Below, piece by piece: positions 1 to 11,995 of a stretch of 64,000 nucleotides of DNA (the stretch's first letter is position 1; the number at the start of each line of letters is the position of its first letter). Origin of the DNA: Lagopus muta (taxonomy: Eukaryota; Chordata; Aves; Galliformes; Phasianidae). The notes beneath the pieces were generated by a model. The model saw nothing but the letters and a program-made list of their open reading frames with translations, had not been told where the DNA came from and made no database searches. Location of the stretch: positions 46,344,967 through 46,408,966 of the forward strand of contig NC_064437.1 in assembly GCF_023343835.1 (NCBI RefSeq). The letters run 5' to 3'. Both the position numbers and the translations under genes were made by a program.

Positions 1-1099
1 GTTTATGTTTCTCCATTTGTGTGCAGTGCAGTTGGAGAACAGGTCAGACCATAGTATTTGTTACGTGAGTTGAGAAGGTGTAAATTTCTGTTGGCCAAGA
101 AAGATACTCGTATTCTCTGTTGTAATAAAGACCTTCTAGAAAAGGAACCCACCTCTCAGTGAAACAGTCTTATTATTATTTTCATAATATTATAAAATAT
201 TATTTTGCCCTGCCTCACTTGAATGTGAACAATTCAGTATGAAACTTGCATAATGTTTAATAGATGACACTAGCTTGTTTGAGCATTTTCTCCTCTCAGA
301 ACTGGATGTTTCTTCAGTGTTTCTTATTTACTGTTTGTATCCAAGAATGATTCATATTTTTCCCTTCTGATGCTGTTGTCTAAACTACTGTAAAAAGAAT
401 TCTTGACTGTTGTCCCTTTCTTTTTTACTTCTTTCAAAGCTGCAAGACAGTTGGGTTTTCATATTCTCTGTGTTTCAGTAATTGAGAGTATGCATTCAGT
501 GCAATCACAGAACTATTTTTTGCAGTCATATGCACTTGCACTCAAGTCTGAGTATTGTTTTGTGGACATCTCAGTAGTTTCAGTTTGAAGACATTTTATG
601 TGGAACTAATTGGATATCTGAAGAAGAGTCAGATGATTTCTGACAGCAGACTTATGATAATCTAGTGCAAGAAAAGCCCTGGCCTGTTGTGTTTTACTAA
701 TTTATTTTGGGATAAATTTAGAATTAAATTCAAGGTAATTCCTAGTGTTTAGAAATCATCTGAATTACCTCTGACATGTCTACACCATCTCTCTTACAAA
801 GCTGGCCTTGAAAATAATGTGTTAAACCAGTACAACTCTCTCAAGTAGACAAAGATTGAGGAAAAAGTCTAGTTCACGTTGTATCTGTGTGTGTGTGTGA
901 AGTGTATCAAGATGCCCAAGTTATATTCCTGTTTAGGAAAAGTTTAGATGTTACAGTAGTTGGTTTGAGATATGCACAGCTATGCCCAGGGAAAGGTCTA
1001 CTGCCAATGGTGAAACAATGTAGCAGTCACAAATGGGATAAGTGTAAATGAGGATTTTGTAAAGAATGAAACCACAATGAAGGGTGCTGCCCATTGCAG
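1..1099 (+). other. USP54 intron (partial), no exon seen
   Basis: AT-rich sequence with no convincing coding exon, including a short TG run near 884-898. The upstream USP54 exons, including the USP catalytic domain, must lie to the left because the first visible exon starts mid-codon. Confidence 0.6.
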
Positions 1100-1219
1100 G
1101 GAGGAGTGATGGCTTTGAGAAATCCGTGCAGGAGGCAGACTCAATCTTTGAAGAGTCACTGAATCAGGAGCAGAAGGGGGATTGTGCTTCAGCTTTGGCT
1201 CTCTGTAACGAAGCTATAT
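1100..1219 (+). CDS. USP54: USP54 exon, MIT-like helical segment, first half
   Basis: This 120-nt exon follows the acceptor cccattgcag and ends before gtaagt. The first two bases complete the preceding codon. The translation then runs through the acidic segment [18 protein letters not shown] and [11 protein letters not shown]. The last base pairs with CT of the next exon to make a Ser codon. The pattern of a helix, then a K-G-D turn, then an alanine-rich helix resembles the MIT helical hairpin. That resemblance is my pattern reading, not an established domain call. Confidence 0.85.
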
Positions 1220-2451
1220 GTAAGTAACTCTAACCGCTTCAGCTATTGCGCTTTTGACAGTTTGCTAACACTGTAAGAAAGTCTGAAATTTCTAATCATG
1301 CTAAATGGTCAGGTAATAATACAGGGATCCAGCTGGTCTTCAGGAAAGTGATGGGTAACAGAATCTTTTCTTTTGTCAAGCATTCTGTTCATGGGATTTT
1401 AGCCCTATCTTCATCTCCATATTTTCATGTTTGCATCTGTTCTGTTGTTCTCTCCAGTGCTGTGGTAGTAACAGCACTGGGGTGCGGATGTGCCTTTTTT
1501 GGTGCTGAATGTTGCATTTCAGCAAGCACCAGCATGGTAACTTCTTCTGCTACTTGGCCTTCGTTTAACAATTTTTCCCAATCCTCAAGCCAAATTACAA
1601 ATGGCTGTTCTTTATGGAGGGTGTAAAATAGGGAGAAAAAGGTTAGTCTGCTCCTAAGTCCTTTGAATTAATTAAAAAAAAAAATTAAGAGCTGTGCTGT
1701 ACATACTTCTCAGAAAGAAAAAGCATTAGGGTGTTGAAGCGCTTAAATGCCTTGTGACACTTAATGTGTGCTATGTAATTTCATTTTATTTTTATTTTTT
1801 GGTCTTTTTCCATTGTGACTGGCTGGCTGTCTCACCCCATGCTCCTCTCTGTCTGTGTAGAATGGCCGCAGACAGGGTAGGTTCCTCTGCATTTGTGTTT
1901 AGAAATTATGTGAGCTGCAGAGTAGTGTGCAATATACAGCTATTGTGAAAGCACACTTAGCTTCCATTCCAGCAAGGTATGTGCTCAATTTCAGAATCAA
2001 GCTGGGTATCCTTGCACAGAATCATAGAATGGCTTAGATTGGAGGGGAACTTAAAGACCGTCTAGTTCCAACCACCCTGCCATGGGCAAGTTTGCCACCC
2101 ACTAAGTAATGGGAGTGCTAGGTATGGCTTATACAGCAGGAGAAAAGAGGAATGAAGCAGCAGTATGGTAGGACTGGAATGAGCCTGTGTGAAAGGGATG
2201 AGAAGTTGGGCCGAAGCATACTTAAACAATTATTAATTTTACTTCATTTTGGTTTAGTTTCAGTTAACTTGTTTGGACACCTGGCTAAGCTGAATGTGCA
2301 TTAATGGAGTCAGTAGCATCCTTGTGATCTTTTTGTGGCAGTATTTGCATGGTCCATGTTTTATGTTTTTGCTGCATCTTTTTTTTTTTCTTTTTCAATT
2401 TTATTCCTTTTTTCTGTTTGTTTTTCTGCTATGTTTTCTTTTGCATTTTAG
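1220..2451 (+). other. USP54 intron with CR1 tail
   Basis: Phase-1 intron. It contains one CR1 fragment at 2017-2105 and a T-rich stretch before the acceptor. A 16-nt AG..GT-bounded segment at about 1860-1875 is not needed for the reading frame. Confidence 0.8.
2017..2105 (-). mobile_element. CR1 LINE 3'-end fragment
   Basis: The stretch beginning agaatcatagaatggcttag and continuing to ccaccctgccatgggcaag is the reverse complement of the CR1 3' terminus. That terminus is about 90 nt, with the ATTCTATG-type tail. The insertion is 5'-truncated, which is normal for CR1. Confidence 0.85.
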
Positions 2452-2644
2452 CTAAACTAAGACTTGCCATGCATGATGCCAACTCTAGCACTCACAGCAG
2501 AGCCCTAGTCGATAAGAAGCTGCAAATCAGTATCCGAAAAGCCCGGAGCCTCCAGGATCGCATGCAGCACCAACAGCCATCGCAGCCGCTGCCGTCGCCA
2601 ACCTGCCACCCACCGCAGGGTGGCACCGTGTCCCAGTCTACAAG
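2452..2644 (+). CDS. USP54: USP54 exon, basic helix plus Pro/Gln linker
   Basis: This 193-nt exon follows ttgcattttag and ends before gtagtc. It completes the Ser codon from the previous exon and encodes [20 protein letters not shown] and then [18 protein letters not shown], a basic, probably helical stretch. A low-complexity tail rich in Gln, Pro and Ser follows. The final AG joins T of the next exon to form Ser. The first half probably completes the helical bundle begun in the previous exon. Confidence 0.9.
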
Positions 2645-4785
2645 GTAGTCCAAGTCTATCGCCTAGACCCAGATCTGAGCTGCATCTGAGCAGTACAGTC
2701 TGGAAAGAAATAGAAAACTATACATATTACTCTGGATAGTCCAAGTTCTACAGTGTTTCTCCTTATTTCTTTTTTGTTTAGGCTGAATTATATTTTAGGA
2801 GGGTCAGCTACCTTTTTTTTTCCCTCCTCAGTAGTTCACTGTGCACATGTTCAAGATGTGGTCTGTGATAGAAATGGAGTCAGTGCTTGGCAGCACTAAC
2901 GTTTTATGCATAGTGAGAAAGAATACAATAGTAACCTGGTGAGAAGGGACATTAAGATGTAATGTGCAGCTGTCTGCCATTGGGAGCAGTTTCAGGACTC
3001 AGAACACTGAAATACTATGATAAAAGTCTTGCAATAACTGCTTTTATATTGGAAACAGCAACCAACTGTACTCTGAGAAGTGTCAAGTACATTGGTCTTT
3101 TCTTTCTAGTCCACTTATCTATTGGTGCTCTAGTACAGCTCTTGGATCCAGATCCTTATCCTGTCACCTTGACTACTCTCCCTGGTGCTCTGTCATTCTT
3201 CATTTCCTTTCTGTGCTTCCCAGCTTCCTGCAGACTGGCTTAGCAGACTCTTCATGATTCTTTCTTCCATATAAAGACTTCAACTCTAGCATAATTAACT
3301 CTCTGCCGTAACTGATCCCTTCTTCCTACCCTCTTTAGCATGCAGCTTGATCCTTCTTTCTTCCCATACCATTCCCTCCTAGCACAAGACCATCCCTATC
3401 CAATTTCTAGGGCATTTCTTCTACTGTTACTTTTATTTCCTTTTTCCTTTCTAACATGCTCTATTATTAAAAATGTAGATGAAATCTCAGATGAGAATCT
3501 TTTCCTTTTTTTAAATAAAACTATATACTAAAACTTGGTGAATTTGCACAACTGCTGGGCTATAGCTCATAATGTGCTTTTCCTGCAGTAGTTGAGTTCT
3601 ATGCAATGAGGAATGATCTTTTTGTCAGAGGGTCCATTATATCTTCTTGGAGAAGAAACAGAGAGCCCCAATTGTGCATTTTGATAGATTCTAAGAAAAT
3701 GAAAAAAATGAAACTTTCTGAATTTTGTTAATGCTGAATTTACTGTTGCTTTGTGAAAAGAACATTACTTTTCCAGAAGTTTTATTGAAGTAAATATTGC
3801 AGCCAATGGAAAGAATGTATTGATAGCCAGTGTCTTGTATTCTTGCTTTGAAGTAAATAATGTAGACAGTGTAAGGCTTGCAGTTACCCACAGACAAGGT
3901 CATTCTGCTACATGCATTAATTACACATACGAGAAATTCTGTACATCTCAAGGAGAAAGCAGATTGATGTTAGTTTCCTCAGGGTCTCCGTCAGAGCTGT
4001 TAGTAGCTTACTGTTTCCTCACAATCGCATGAACTTGGAACTCTTTAGTACATCTGCATATTGAAATGCTAAACTAAATTCAGAAAAGTGTGAGGGCATG
4101 TATGACCCAAGAACATAATTGTCTTATATTGATATATAGGAAGAATACAAATTATTATTTAGAAGTTTACCTAGAATATATATTATTGCAAAATAATGGT
4201 AATTTATTTAACTTAAGTATCTTAAAATTGAGAATACAAAGACAATATGAGAGAGATTATAATCTGTTATTTCTATTTGTCAAATTATTCTACATAGTTG
4301 CCTAGATAGAGAGGACCTTATGAAAATACCATCAGGTTGTTATCAGATCATGAACTTTTCTGAATTATTTATTTTTAAAAAAATCTAATATATTAACATT
4401 GGAAACAATTGTTCATTTTATGTAAATGCTATTTTTACTGTTCTTACACAGTTATTCCTCCTGCACTCACAGTCTATTGGTTAAAGTACATAGGGTGCTT
4501 TGTAAGAATGCTGGGAAAGATTCCATAAAGCATAAGTGTACTACAGTACTCTTCAAAATGTGAAACGGTTTCAGCAGATCAATTAATGTAGAAAGTCATA
4601 CTTAGAAGCAAAGGATTATCATTTCTGTATCTACTGAATTTGAATGCAAAGTCTTCCATCACAATTCAGTTGGCAAAAGAAAGAAAAGTCTGTTGAAGAA
4701 TATGTAGTGCAGGGTAAGTTCTGCACCCTAGGGGTAAGCATAAGCAATGACTACTGCTAATTATTTGCCCTTCTGTGTGTTTTAG
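2645..4785 (+). other. USP54 intron
   Basis: Phase-2 intron of about 2.1 kb, AT-rich. I recognise no repeat family and no further exon. The small open frames here have no coding character. Confidence 0.7.
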
Positions 4786-6233
4786 TGAACAGACTGGCCC
4801 GTTCCAAGTACTGCTGAGCCAGGAGGTACCACTGGAACCCAACAAGGAAGTGGAATTTGGGTCCAGTTCTTTCTTCCACCCACCTGCTTCCTGCCATGAA
4901 TTGCACTCATCATTATATCCAGAGTCTTCCTCCCTGTCCCCTCCTGAAAGCAATCCATCCAACAGGATCTCTCCAAACTTCCAGTCTGCTTCTTCTGATT
5001 TTCATGACCAAGTTCCCTCTTTTCCCTATAGGCAAGGGTTGGCAGAGAGGTCTGCAAGAACTGAGAATGATGCCCACCATAGTGCGGAATGTACTGACAC
5101 TACTGCCACAGGGCCGAAAGAGTACAGGGAGTGCTGCAATAGCAGTAAGTTAGAAGAGGTTCATAGCATAGCACCCATTCTCACACCTCAGTACAAATCC
5201 AAGACTAACACAGTAAACTCTGGGTCTTTGCCTACACTGTTTCCCTGTCCACATCCACCACAAGCAGCATCTCCTGAAAAGGATAACCAGCACAGTCCTT
5301 GTTCCAAACTTTCAGTATCTCCAGTGCAGCCCAGCATTGATCATTTAGGGAGCTATCATGAAATGTCCCCTGCAACTTCATCCCCTTCGCAGCAGTGTTC
5401 CCTGGATCCTTTGCAGAAAACAAATAAGTACTCCAGAGAAAACAGTCATGAGATTTTATTACCCTCACAGGATGAATACGGTATAGCAGAAGGTTGCAAA
5501 TCTGAGGCTTTTAGTACAAAGGGACACGTTCGCTCCTTGGCAGAGCAGTTTCAGAAAATGCATGCAGTCTCCCAGAGGAAAGGTACTCATGAAAGAGGCT
5601 GGATTTCTGCAGTATGTCAGAATGAGACGTCTCCAAAGCAAATACAAAAGTCTTCCATCAACCCTTCACTCTCTGATTACAGACAGCTAATCCATCAAAA
5701 CCAAGAGAACAAAACCCAATCTTCTGAAAAATTGCATTCAACTGTGGATATTAGGGATGGGGTAGTTTCTCTGGAGGGTAAGCATGTTGCTTCTAAGAGT
5801 ATTTGTTCTATCAGTGAAGAGCTGTGTAGAAGAGGTGGACAGAATCTAGTAGACCCTGCACCCTACCTGGAAAGGCACTGTCATGATGGAGGAATGAAAC
5901 AGGTGGATGATGGAGCTACTAGTAGCATGGTTGCCTCTATGCCTGTGGACTGCTGGGTGGATAATGTTACTAGGTATTACAGTTCTCAAAAGGATAATAA
6001 GAATACTGAATGGCTTCCTGTACCTGGCAGAAGTCCATCCCTTTCTGATCAGAGAGCAGTTGGAGATGACTTGAGCAGGATCCCAGTACATCTGCATCCA
6101 CAGTGGAATCAAGACACAGAACAGGAGCTCTCAGAACTGGAATCCCTCTATCAGACTAGTCTGCAGGCATCTCAGGCCACTAGACCTTTCTTGGGAAGAC
6201 AGGACAGTGCTAGGTATCCATTTGACAATTCAG
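4786..6233 (+). CDS. USP54: USP54 large internal exon, disordered Ser/Pro/Gln-rich region
   Basis: This 1448-nt exon follows ctgtgtgttttag and ends before gtaagaa. It stays open for 482 codons, far longer than chance in AT-rich DNA. The product is hydrophilic and of low complexity (Ser, Pro, Gln, His, Glu), with no membrane segments and no catalytic motif. This matches the long disordered middle of USP54. Recognisable pieces include VRSLAEQFQKMHAVSQRKG and an acidic helix with ELSELESLYQTSLQASQ near the end, which looks suited to short coiled-coil or partner binding. A long single exon for this region is also seen in mammalian USP54. Confidence 0.92.
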
Positions 6234-8567
6234 GTAAGAATACTGCAGTTGTTTTTCTTGATTGACCTACCACCATATTCCATAACAGATGAGGGGTTGT
6301 TTTCCAGACAGATTAATTACACGGGTACAAATTTAGGTTGAGAACTCTGAAAACATTTTAACCGCATAGAGGTGTAGAAAAGCACTGTGATACTGCAGCC
6401 TGTAGAGGCTGCAGTAATTGTTGATATTGGCAAACAGCAAAATCTGTTCAAAACAACATAGACGTAATTGATCTTCTTTGGAGTAGGAAGCTAGCTGTTT
6501 AGGTTAGGCTGTTGAATTCTACTATCCTACATCACCTCTGCAGTTTGTTAAAACTGTTTCTGTTCCTGGTGTGAATGTTATACAGATTTGTGACTTTGAC
6601 TGTATTGTATTTAAGAATTTAGTCTCCTGATATAGGGGAATAACTTTTAAAAGCATTGCTAGGTCTGAGAACTTCTTTTTTTTTTTTTTTTTTTTTTTTT
6701 TGCTAAGGGATATCTGCTTTGAATTCTGGAAAATTATTTGTGAAAGTGGTAATTAGGGTGCATGATCTGTACTAAAATCCTTGAGACCTTGTAGATTAGT
6801 TGGTGCTGAAAGCAGATGAATAGATTCTGGCACTGGTGGTGAGAACAGCTCTGACTCTGCAGCAAACAGTCATTAGAGTCAGATGACAGCAGCCCAGTTC
6901 CACATAAGCTGTTCTGATCTTCTGTCTAGGGTAGGACAACACTGCTTCTCTGAAGCAAACTGCTTCAACTGAATCAAATTTGTTTTTGATCTGTGTCATT
7001 GTATTAGGGTTGTAAATTTTTCTGGCCAAATATAAAGCTGCTCAAAACTTGGCAGGCACCAAAGTGTGTATGTATACAAATAAAATAGAAATGAATAGAA
7101 ATGAATACACACACGAGATTTCCTCCTGTCGTGCAACTGTAGAGGTATGAAATTCTGTTTTTCCTGACAAATCAAGTCTGGCTGTATCTAGAGTGAATGC
7201 CATTGTAAAACTCTTGAATAGTTGTTTTGTTGTTTTTGTTTTTTTTAATTCAACAGCTCAAGTATTCCATACAATTCTCATCTTGTACTCTGCTGATAGA
7301 GCAGGTCCTAAGGCAGCCATTTCGTGTTTTCTTTTGGTTTTCTTTCAGAATTAGGGAAGATCTGATCTTACAGCCTCACAGGTACTTTCTTGCATGAGCT
7401 TGGATCAGAATGTCTTATGTGTGTGTCCCCTTATAGCACACTAATTTGGGAACTCTTTTTGGAAAGCCAGCAGGATAGAACAGAGTTGCTTTAGTGATAA
7501 CTGGAGCTTCAGATTCTGTCATCAAACGTCCTATTTCTTGAGCTTACACTTTTTCTGCCTATTTTCTCACTGCATATCTGAAGAATGAGATATGGATATC
7601 CTTTTAGAGTAAAGTTTGTCTTCAAGGTCTTTACTTCTGGTTTGCTGTGACTTTCATACTTTTTTCTTAAGTTCTGCAGATGCTGTTTAGAAACAAAGTG
7701 TTTGAGCCAGTGCATCTACTGTAATAAGCTCAATGAAAATGGTCTGGGATAGCTCTTTCCCACTTTTAACTTGGATTTCCTCTTTATTTTGAAATAGGGT
7801 TTAAGCCATTGGTGACATGTTAATGGTTTTTGTCAGGCCTTTGTATTCAAATTAATGGTAAAAATGTCTGTGTGTCATTACTGAAGCTTTGTAACAGAGT
7901 AGAGGCTCAGACACCCAATCCTCCAAATGCCTCCTCAGTGCAGGAAATGTGCTGTTACCAGTACCTTGCTCCCTTCATAGATAGACGCCTTGTCACCATT
8001 TTTATTAGACCATTGATCTGCCTGTATGTTCCTTGAGATATTTTAGTGTATAACTGGTTGGTCATACACTGAAATAAAGTGTAACTGTAGTGGTTTTTAT
8101 TGAAAATAGCACTTTCAGCTACTTAACCAGGACAAGAATGGCTGACAACCTGTAGCACAGAGTGGGAACAAGTGGATGTACATGTGGGGAACTGAAGTTG
8201 GTGGTCTTGTTTATCTCAAGTAACTTAGGTAACTGGCTTGGTAGCTATCTTCTGTCCATTTAGCCACACTAAACTAACCTGGCTTTATATCAAACAAGCA
8301 CTGATGTGCAACTAAATCATTTGATCTTGGCTCTACTGAGTGTTTAAATTCACTGTTTCCCAGGAGTTTGTAGAGGGGGAAGTGAAACAGGAGCAAGCGT
8401 CTTGGTGGACTCTTCCTTTGACAGTGCTGAAAGTTAGTTTAATATATTGATGTTGAAAGAATCTGCAGTTACTTCTCATTCTGTGTATAAAGTCTCTATC
8501 AATAAACAAAAATGTTCTGTAATGTAGAAATAAGCCTAGAGTTTAACCATAACAACTTCCTTCTCAG
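6234..8567 (+). other. USP54 intron with long T tract
   Basis: Phase-1 intron of 2.3 kb with a run of 26 T at 6676-6701. No other exon is needed for the frame and none is seen. Confidence 0.7.
6676..6701 (+). repeat. Poly-T tract (26 nt)
   Basis: An uninterrupted homopolymer inside an intron, with no neighbouring retroelement that I can recognise. It may be a decayed retroposon tail on the - strand or simple slippage. Confidence 0.9.
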
Positions 8568-8686
8568 TATCTGCAAACCTGAATGCGAGGAAGCTGCATA
8601 CTACAGCTGGCATGGGTCTCTCGAAAACCCCAACAGCAGAGATCGAGCGCAGTCTGTATGGTTCCACTGTCTCTTCTGTCTCCAAG
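8568..8686 (+). CDS. USP54: USP54 exon
   Basis: This 119-nt exon lies between ccttctcag and gtgatg. With the G carried over it reads VSANLNARKLHTTAGMGL, then SKTPTAEIERSLYGSTVSSV, and it ends on a codon boundary. It is Ser/Thr-rich and probably disordered with phosphorylation potential. The frame match on both sides supports it despite its small size. A competing open frame over the same stretch (from 8512) lacks splice support. Confidence 0.85.
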
Positions 8687-9518
8687 GTGATGATATGTTT
8701 ACTAAGTTGCTCTAGGGAGGGAAATGCTTAGCCTATGCAAGTGAAAGAAACTTAAATGGGAGAGGCAGAATATATTATGAAGAAAGAAAGATAGTGAGAT
8801 CATTGATACTGCTATTAAAGAGAATTTAAAGTGCGACCTAGCTCAGAATGGATTAATGAAAACATGAATGACTCGTGTTACATGCACCTTGCATGTGACC
8901 ACATTACCTCCATTCTGACTCTGGGGTCACATACCCATAAAGACTTTTAGGATCTATGTTCTTTGAACATACTGACATGTACTGCTTTGCATTTCAGTTT
9001 ATGATTACTGCTTCTGGGTATTACCACTTACAGAAGCACAGATTTCTTTTCCCGTTTTGACTAAATCACAGCATGTTTTGAAGGATATTTGTTGTAGTTG
9101 GTTTTTGGTCACTTCAGATGGGAGAATATACTTTTTTTCTGAGGGGGATCTGTTTAAATCATTGGTAGTTTAGTGCCTGTACAAGAATATGTATTGATAC
9201 AAGTGCCTCCTATAAAACTTTCATATTCATTAAATGGAACAAATGGTAACCTTTTTGTCCTGGCTTTGGATACTTCTAAAAGAGATAATTTTTCTTTTCT
9301 TTAGTGATATTATAAAGAACATTTTGTATAACCAGGTGCAAAAGGCTCATTTGCTTTAAGTACTTAAGGTAAGATTTGTGTGAAGCATTTCAAAAAGGAA
9401 AAGAACATGGAATTTCAAGGCAGAATCTCTTAAATACGTAGTGATCTATTTCCTGTAAGAATTACATAAAACTGGTGTTACAGAAAGCCTTTTCTGAAGT
9501 CTCCAATATTTTCTGCAG
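8687..9518 (+). other. USP54 intron
   Basis: Phase-0 intron of 0.8 kb. Nothing else is recognised in it. Confidence 0.75.
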
Positions 9519-9659
9519 GTCACATATACCAGAGAACGTAGCAGGGAACCAGAAGAGGAGGAAATGTACAGTGCAGAGAATTTCCGTCGCATTGCTCGCA
9601 GTCTCAGTGGGACAGTTGTCTCGAACAGGGAAGAGACCTTGGTCTCTTCTCACAGTTTT
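9519..9659 (+). CDS. USP54: USP54 exon
   Basis: This 141-nt exon (47 codons, phase 0 at both ends) follows atattttctgcag and precedes gtaagtag. It encodes an Arg/Glu-rich start ([18 protein letters not shown]), then [18 protein letters not shown] and a Ser-rich end. The charged [11 protein letters not shown] part looks like a conserved amphipathic helix in an otherwise disordered tail. Because it is symmetric and in phase, it could be skipped without breaking the frame. Confidence 0.87.
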
Positions 9660-10427
9660 GTAAGTAGAATGATGTGCAGTTTTCCAAAGAGCGTGTAGAT
9701 TTGCTGTTTTCTGACTACATATAGTAGCCTATAAACAAGAAAGCAAACAACTGAGTAATAAGCCATAATGAAAGCTTGTCTTTGCAATTTCTGTTCTCCT
9801 TCTGGAAGAAGAATGAGCTTTTCTTTAAACAAAGTCATTTTTTCAGGAGTCAAGAGTAATACCTTCTGCAACTGTAAGATGTGAGCTAGAGTTCCTTGTC
9901 CAGTACACAAAGACATTCAGAATAAACTTTTTACTTTCTTTTTGTTAATTAGATAAGTGGAAGATAAAAACTGCCAGTAAGGAAAACAGTAACAGATTAT
10001 TCTTGGTGATGAGCAACATAACCAGCTATAATAATCAGTTCCAATGCTTACTGGCCTGCTCTTGTTTTGTGAATTCAGTTTGTGAACTAAACCTTTATGA
10101 CTGGTTTGTGTGGCTTGTTTTGTTTTCTCCTTGGTATATTTCAGTCTTGGTATATACCAAATCTCCTTGGAATATTTATGCAAGCATATTCCAATCAAAT
10201 AATCCTCCCAAGTAGCCCACCACTGCAGTAAGAGCCTTACTGGATTGATACAATTTTTGTTTGTATTTCTTCACTTACAAATGCATGGTGTTTTTTTCGT
10301 TTTTTTGTTTTTTTCTCCAGCAACTCATCCTTTTCCTTGGATCAACACCACTGTTGCTTGATTCAACCCAACTCTGTGTTTACTCATCACTTTATGTTTT
10401 TTCTTCTCCTTTCTCATTTTATAAAAG
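9660..10427 (+). other. USP54 intron
   Basis: Phase-0 intron of 768 nt with T-rich tracts ahead of the acceptor. An alternative AG at about 10319-10320 (tctccag) is present, but using it would shift the frame. Confidence 0.7.
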
Positions 10428-10614
10428 GAAGCACCAAATGTGAGGAAAATGCCAATGGAAACCAGCCACCGTTCTTCCAGCTCCACTTCCCTTCCTTTCC
10501 CCCATGATCCTCCTGTGTTTCCCTTTGATCCCCAGCACACCCCAAACCAGGTGCAGCACCTACCCCATGATGTACTGATGCCCAGCATGGTGGGCAAGGC
10601 ACGTAAACCATCAG
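10428..10614 (+). CDS. USP54: USP54 exon
   Basis: This 187-nt exon follows ctcattttataaaag and precedes gtaatc. It reads EAPNVRKMPMETSHRSSSSTS, then a Pro/Phe-rich stretch (PFPHDPPVFPFDP), and closes with MVGKARKPS. The acceptor is less ideal than others because it ends in aaaag, but the phase-0 start required by the previous exon fits only this AG. The last base begins a Gly codon completed by the terminal exon. Confidence 0.85.
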
Positions 10615-11336
10615 GTAATCACAGGATTTTTCATCCTCGTTCGTGATCAAAAATATTGCTGAAATATATCGCTGCAGATCTTGCCTTTCTCACAATATAC
10701 CATCTCCAGAAATCTGAAAGGATTAAACACATTCTTTTCCTCTTCTGCCCTTCAGAGTTGTTCAGTGATTCTATGCCAAGTAGACATAAAATGATCTTTA
10801 TGGAAACATTATAATTACTTTTAATATGAACTCATGTTTACATCTTTGTGAGATATTTTCTTCAGTATTTTAGCAGCAGTAAAACCCACCACATTATTGT
10901 CATGTATTAAAGTATATCTGCAAGCTACTAGTTCCAGCAAATCACGAATGTAACTGTGCTAGTAGAAATAACTAATTTCTGCATTTTTCCACTTGTGAAT
11001 TACTTTTCCCATGAAAGATATCAAAACCAGTTTAATCTCCCAGCCTTGAAGTACTTTGGGCTTCTCCTTGATGACACGAGATGGCGATTAAAGAAATCTT
11101 TTGCCCTGCGAAGTTTGTGGTAGTAACTGAAGTAGGATAAGTAGAAAATGCAGAGAGGAAGATAAATGCTATAGAAAGATTGCAATTACTTTTTGTTCAG
11201 AATTACACATCAACCATTAACTGGATGTGTTAGTGATGAAGTTTATCTTCTGTCATGCATTGGCCAGCTGAAAGTTCTGAGAGGAAGCAACAATACACAA
11301 AAAATAACTGAGAAGCCCTTTGTTTTTTTTCCCTAG
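10615..11336 (+). other. USP54 last intron
   Basis: Phase-1 intron of 722 nt with a strong T8-CCC-TAG acceptor. No repeats are recognised. Confidence 0.75.
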
Positions 11337-11995
11337 GAGATCAGAAGAACATCATCCAGAAACTTCTGGTTGTGCCTGACAGGGGTGAAGCTTTCCAAGG
11401 TGAAGACTACCCAGGCATGGCACTGAGCTGTGGCAGTCTTCCTTGTGCACCCAGAGGCACCCTCCCCCAGGGGCAAAAACCTCTTCCTAATCCGTGTTCT
11501 GGAAGTGGAGCGTCAAGTGTCTCTGGCCATTGGCTGAACATGAGCTACCCTGCCAGACAAACAGCAACATTACCAGATAAACGAATGACACTCTGGAGGA
11601 AATGTGCTGGCCAACCAGGCAAGAGTTTACAGGAAGGCTTCCTCCAACAGCCTTCACAACATAAAATGCGTGAGTCTTATGTCACCAGTTGCAGGCTGCC
11701 AGCCAGCACAGACTACAGCACTTTAAGAATACCGCATCAGCCTTCTTGGGACCTCGGTGCCCCTCAAGGTTGTCCTGTGCCCCCTTCCTCCATGAAGGCC
11801 CCGGGTCCAAGGAGAGTTGATATGCCTCCAGAAGAAGACTGGCGACAAAACAGCTATACCCCTCAGCCAGGCAGAAGGTGGATGCTGCCAGTGCATGTGA
11901 AGGATGGGGCTTTTTCTTCAGCGTCAGAGGCACACAGAAATATGCTGGCTCGAGCAGCAGCAGCTACTGGCACTGTGCAGAAAAATGGGTGGTAA
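11337..11995 (+). CDS. USP54: USP54 terminal coding exon
   Basis: It begins after tttttttccctag and completes a Gly codon. It then reads DQKNIIQKLLVVPDRGEAFQ, a short amphipathic helix followed by a Pro/Gly/Ser-rich tail. It ends at QKNGW and a TAA at 11993-11995. It is the only long frame here (about 220 codons including the part before the internal Met at 11372). It has no known catalytic motif. I place the C-terminus here because no splice donor precedes the stop and UTR-like sequence follows. Confidence 0.9.

Larger units (their letters stand above)
1100..11995 (+). other. USP54: USP54 gene, 3' portion (seven coding exons, ends with stop)
   Basis: Exons at 1100-1219, 2452-2644, 4786-6233, 8568-8686, 9519-9659, 10428-10614 and 11337-11995 are flanked by GT/AG sites, and their phases match at every junction. 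After two bases that complete an upstream codon, they give 954 codons plus a TAA stop. The identification rests on recognition of the USP54 C-terminal half (for example [18 protein letters not shown]) and on its place directly upstream of PPP3CB on the same strand, as in human 10q22. USP54 is a ubiquitin-specific-protease family member with an N-terminal USP domain, which is not in this window. It was long listed as inactive, though recent work reports K63-directed activity for USP53/USP54. The part seen here is mostly a Ser/Pro/Gln-rich, probably disordered tail. Confidence 0.88.

Noticed and set aside
1860..1875. 16-nt segment bounded by gtgtag and gtaggt, resembling a microexon in USP54
   Set aside because: Exon 1100-1219 joins exon 2452-2644 in frame without it, and 16 nt would shift the frame.
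4666..5057. Two overlapping - strand frames
   Set aside because: Antisense shadows of the large USP54 exon.
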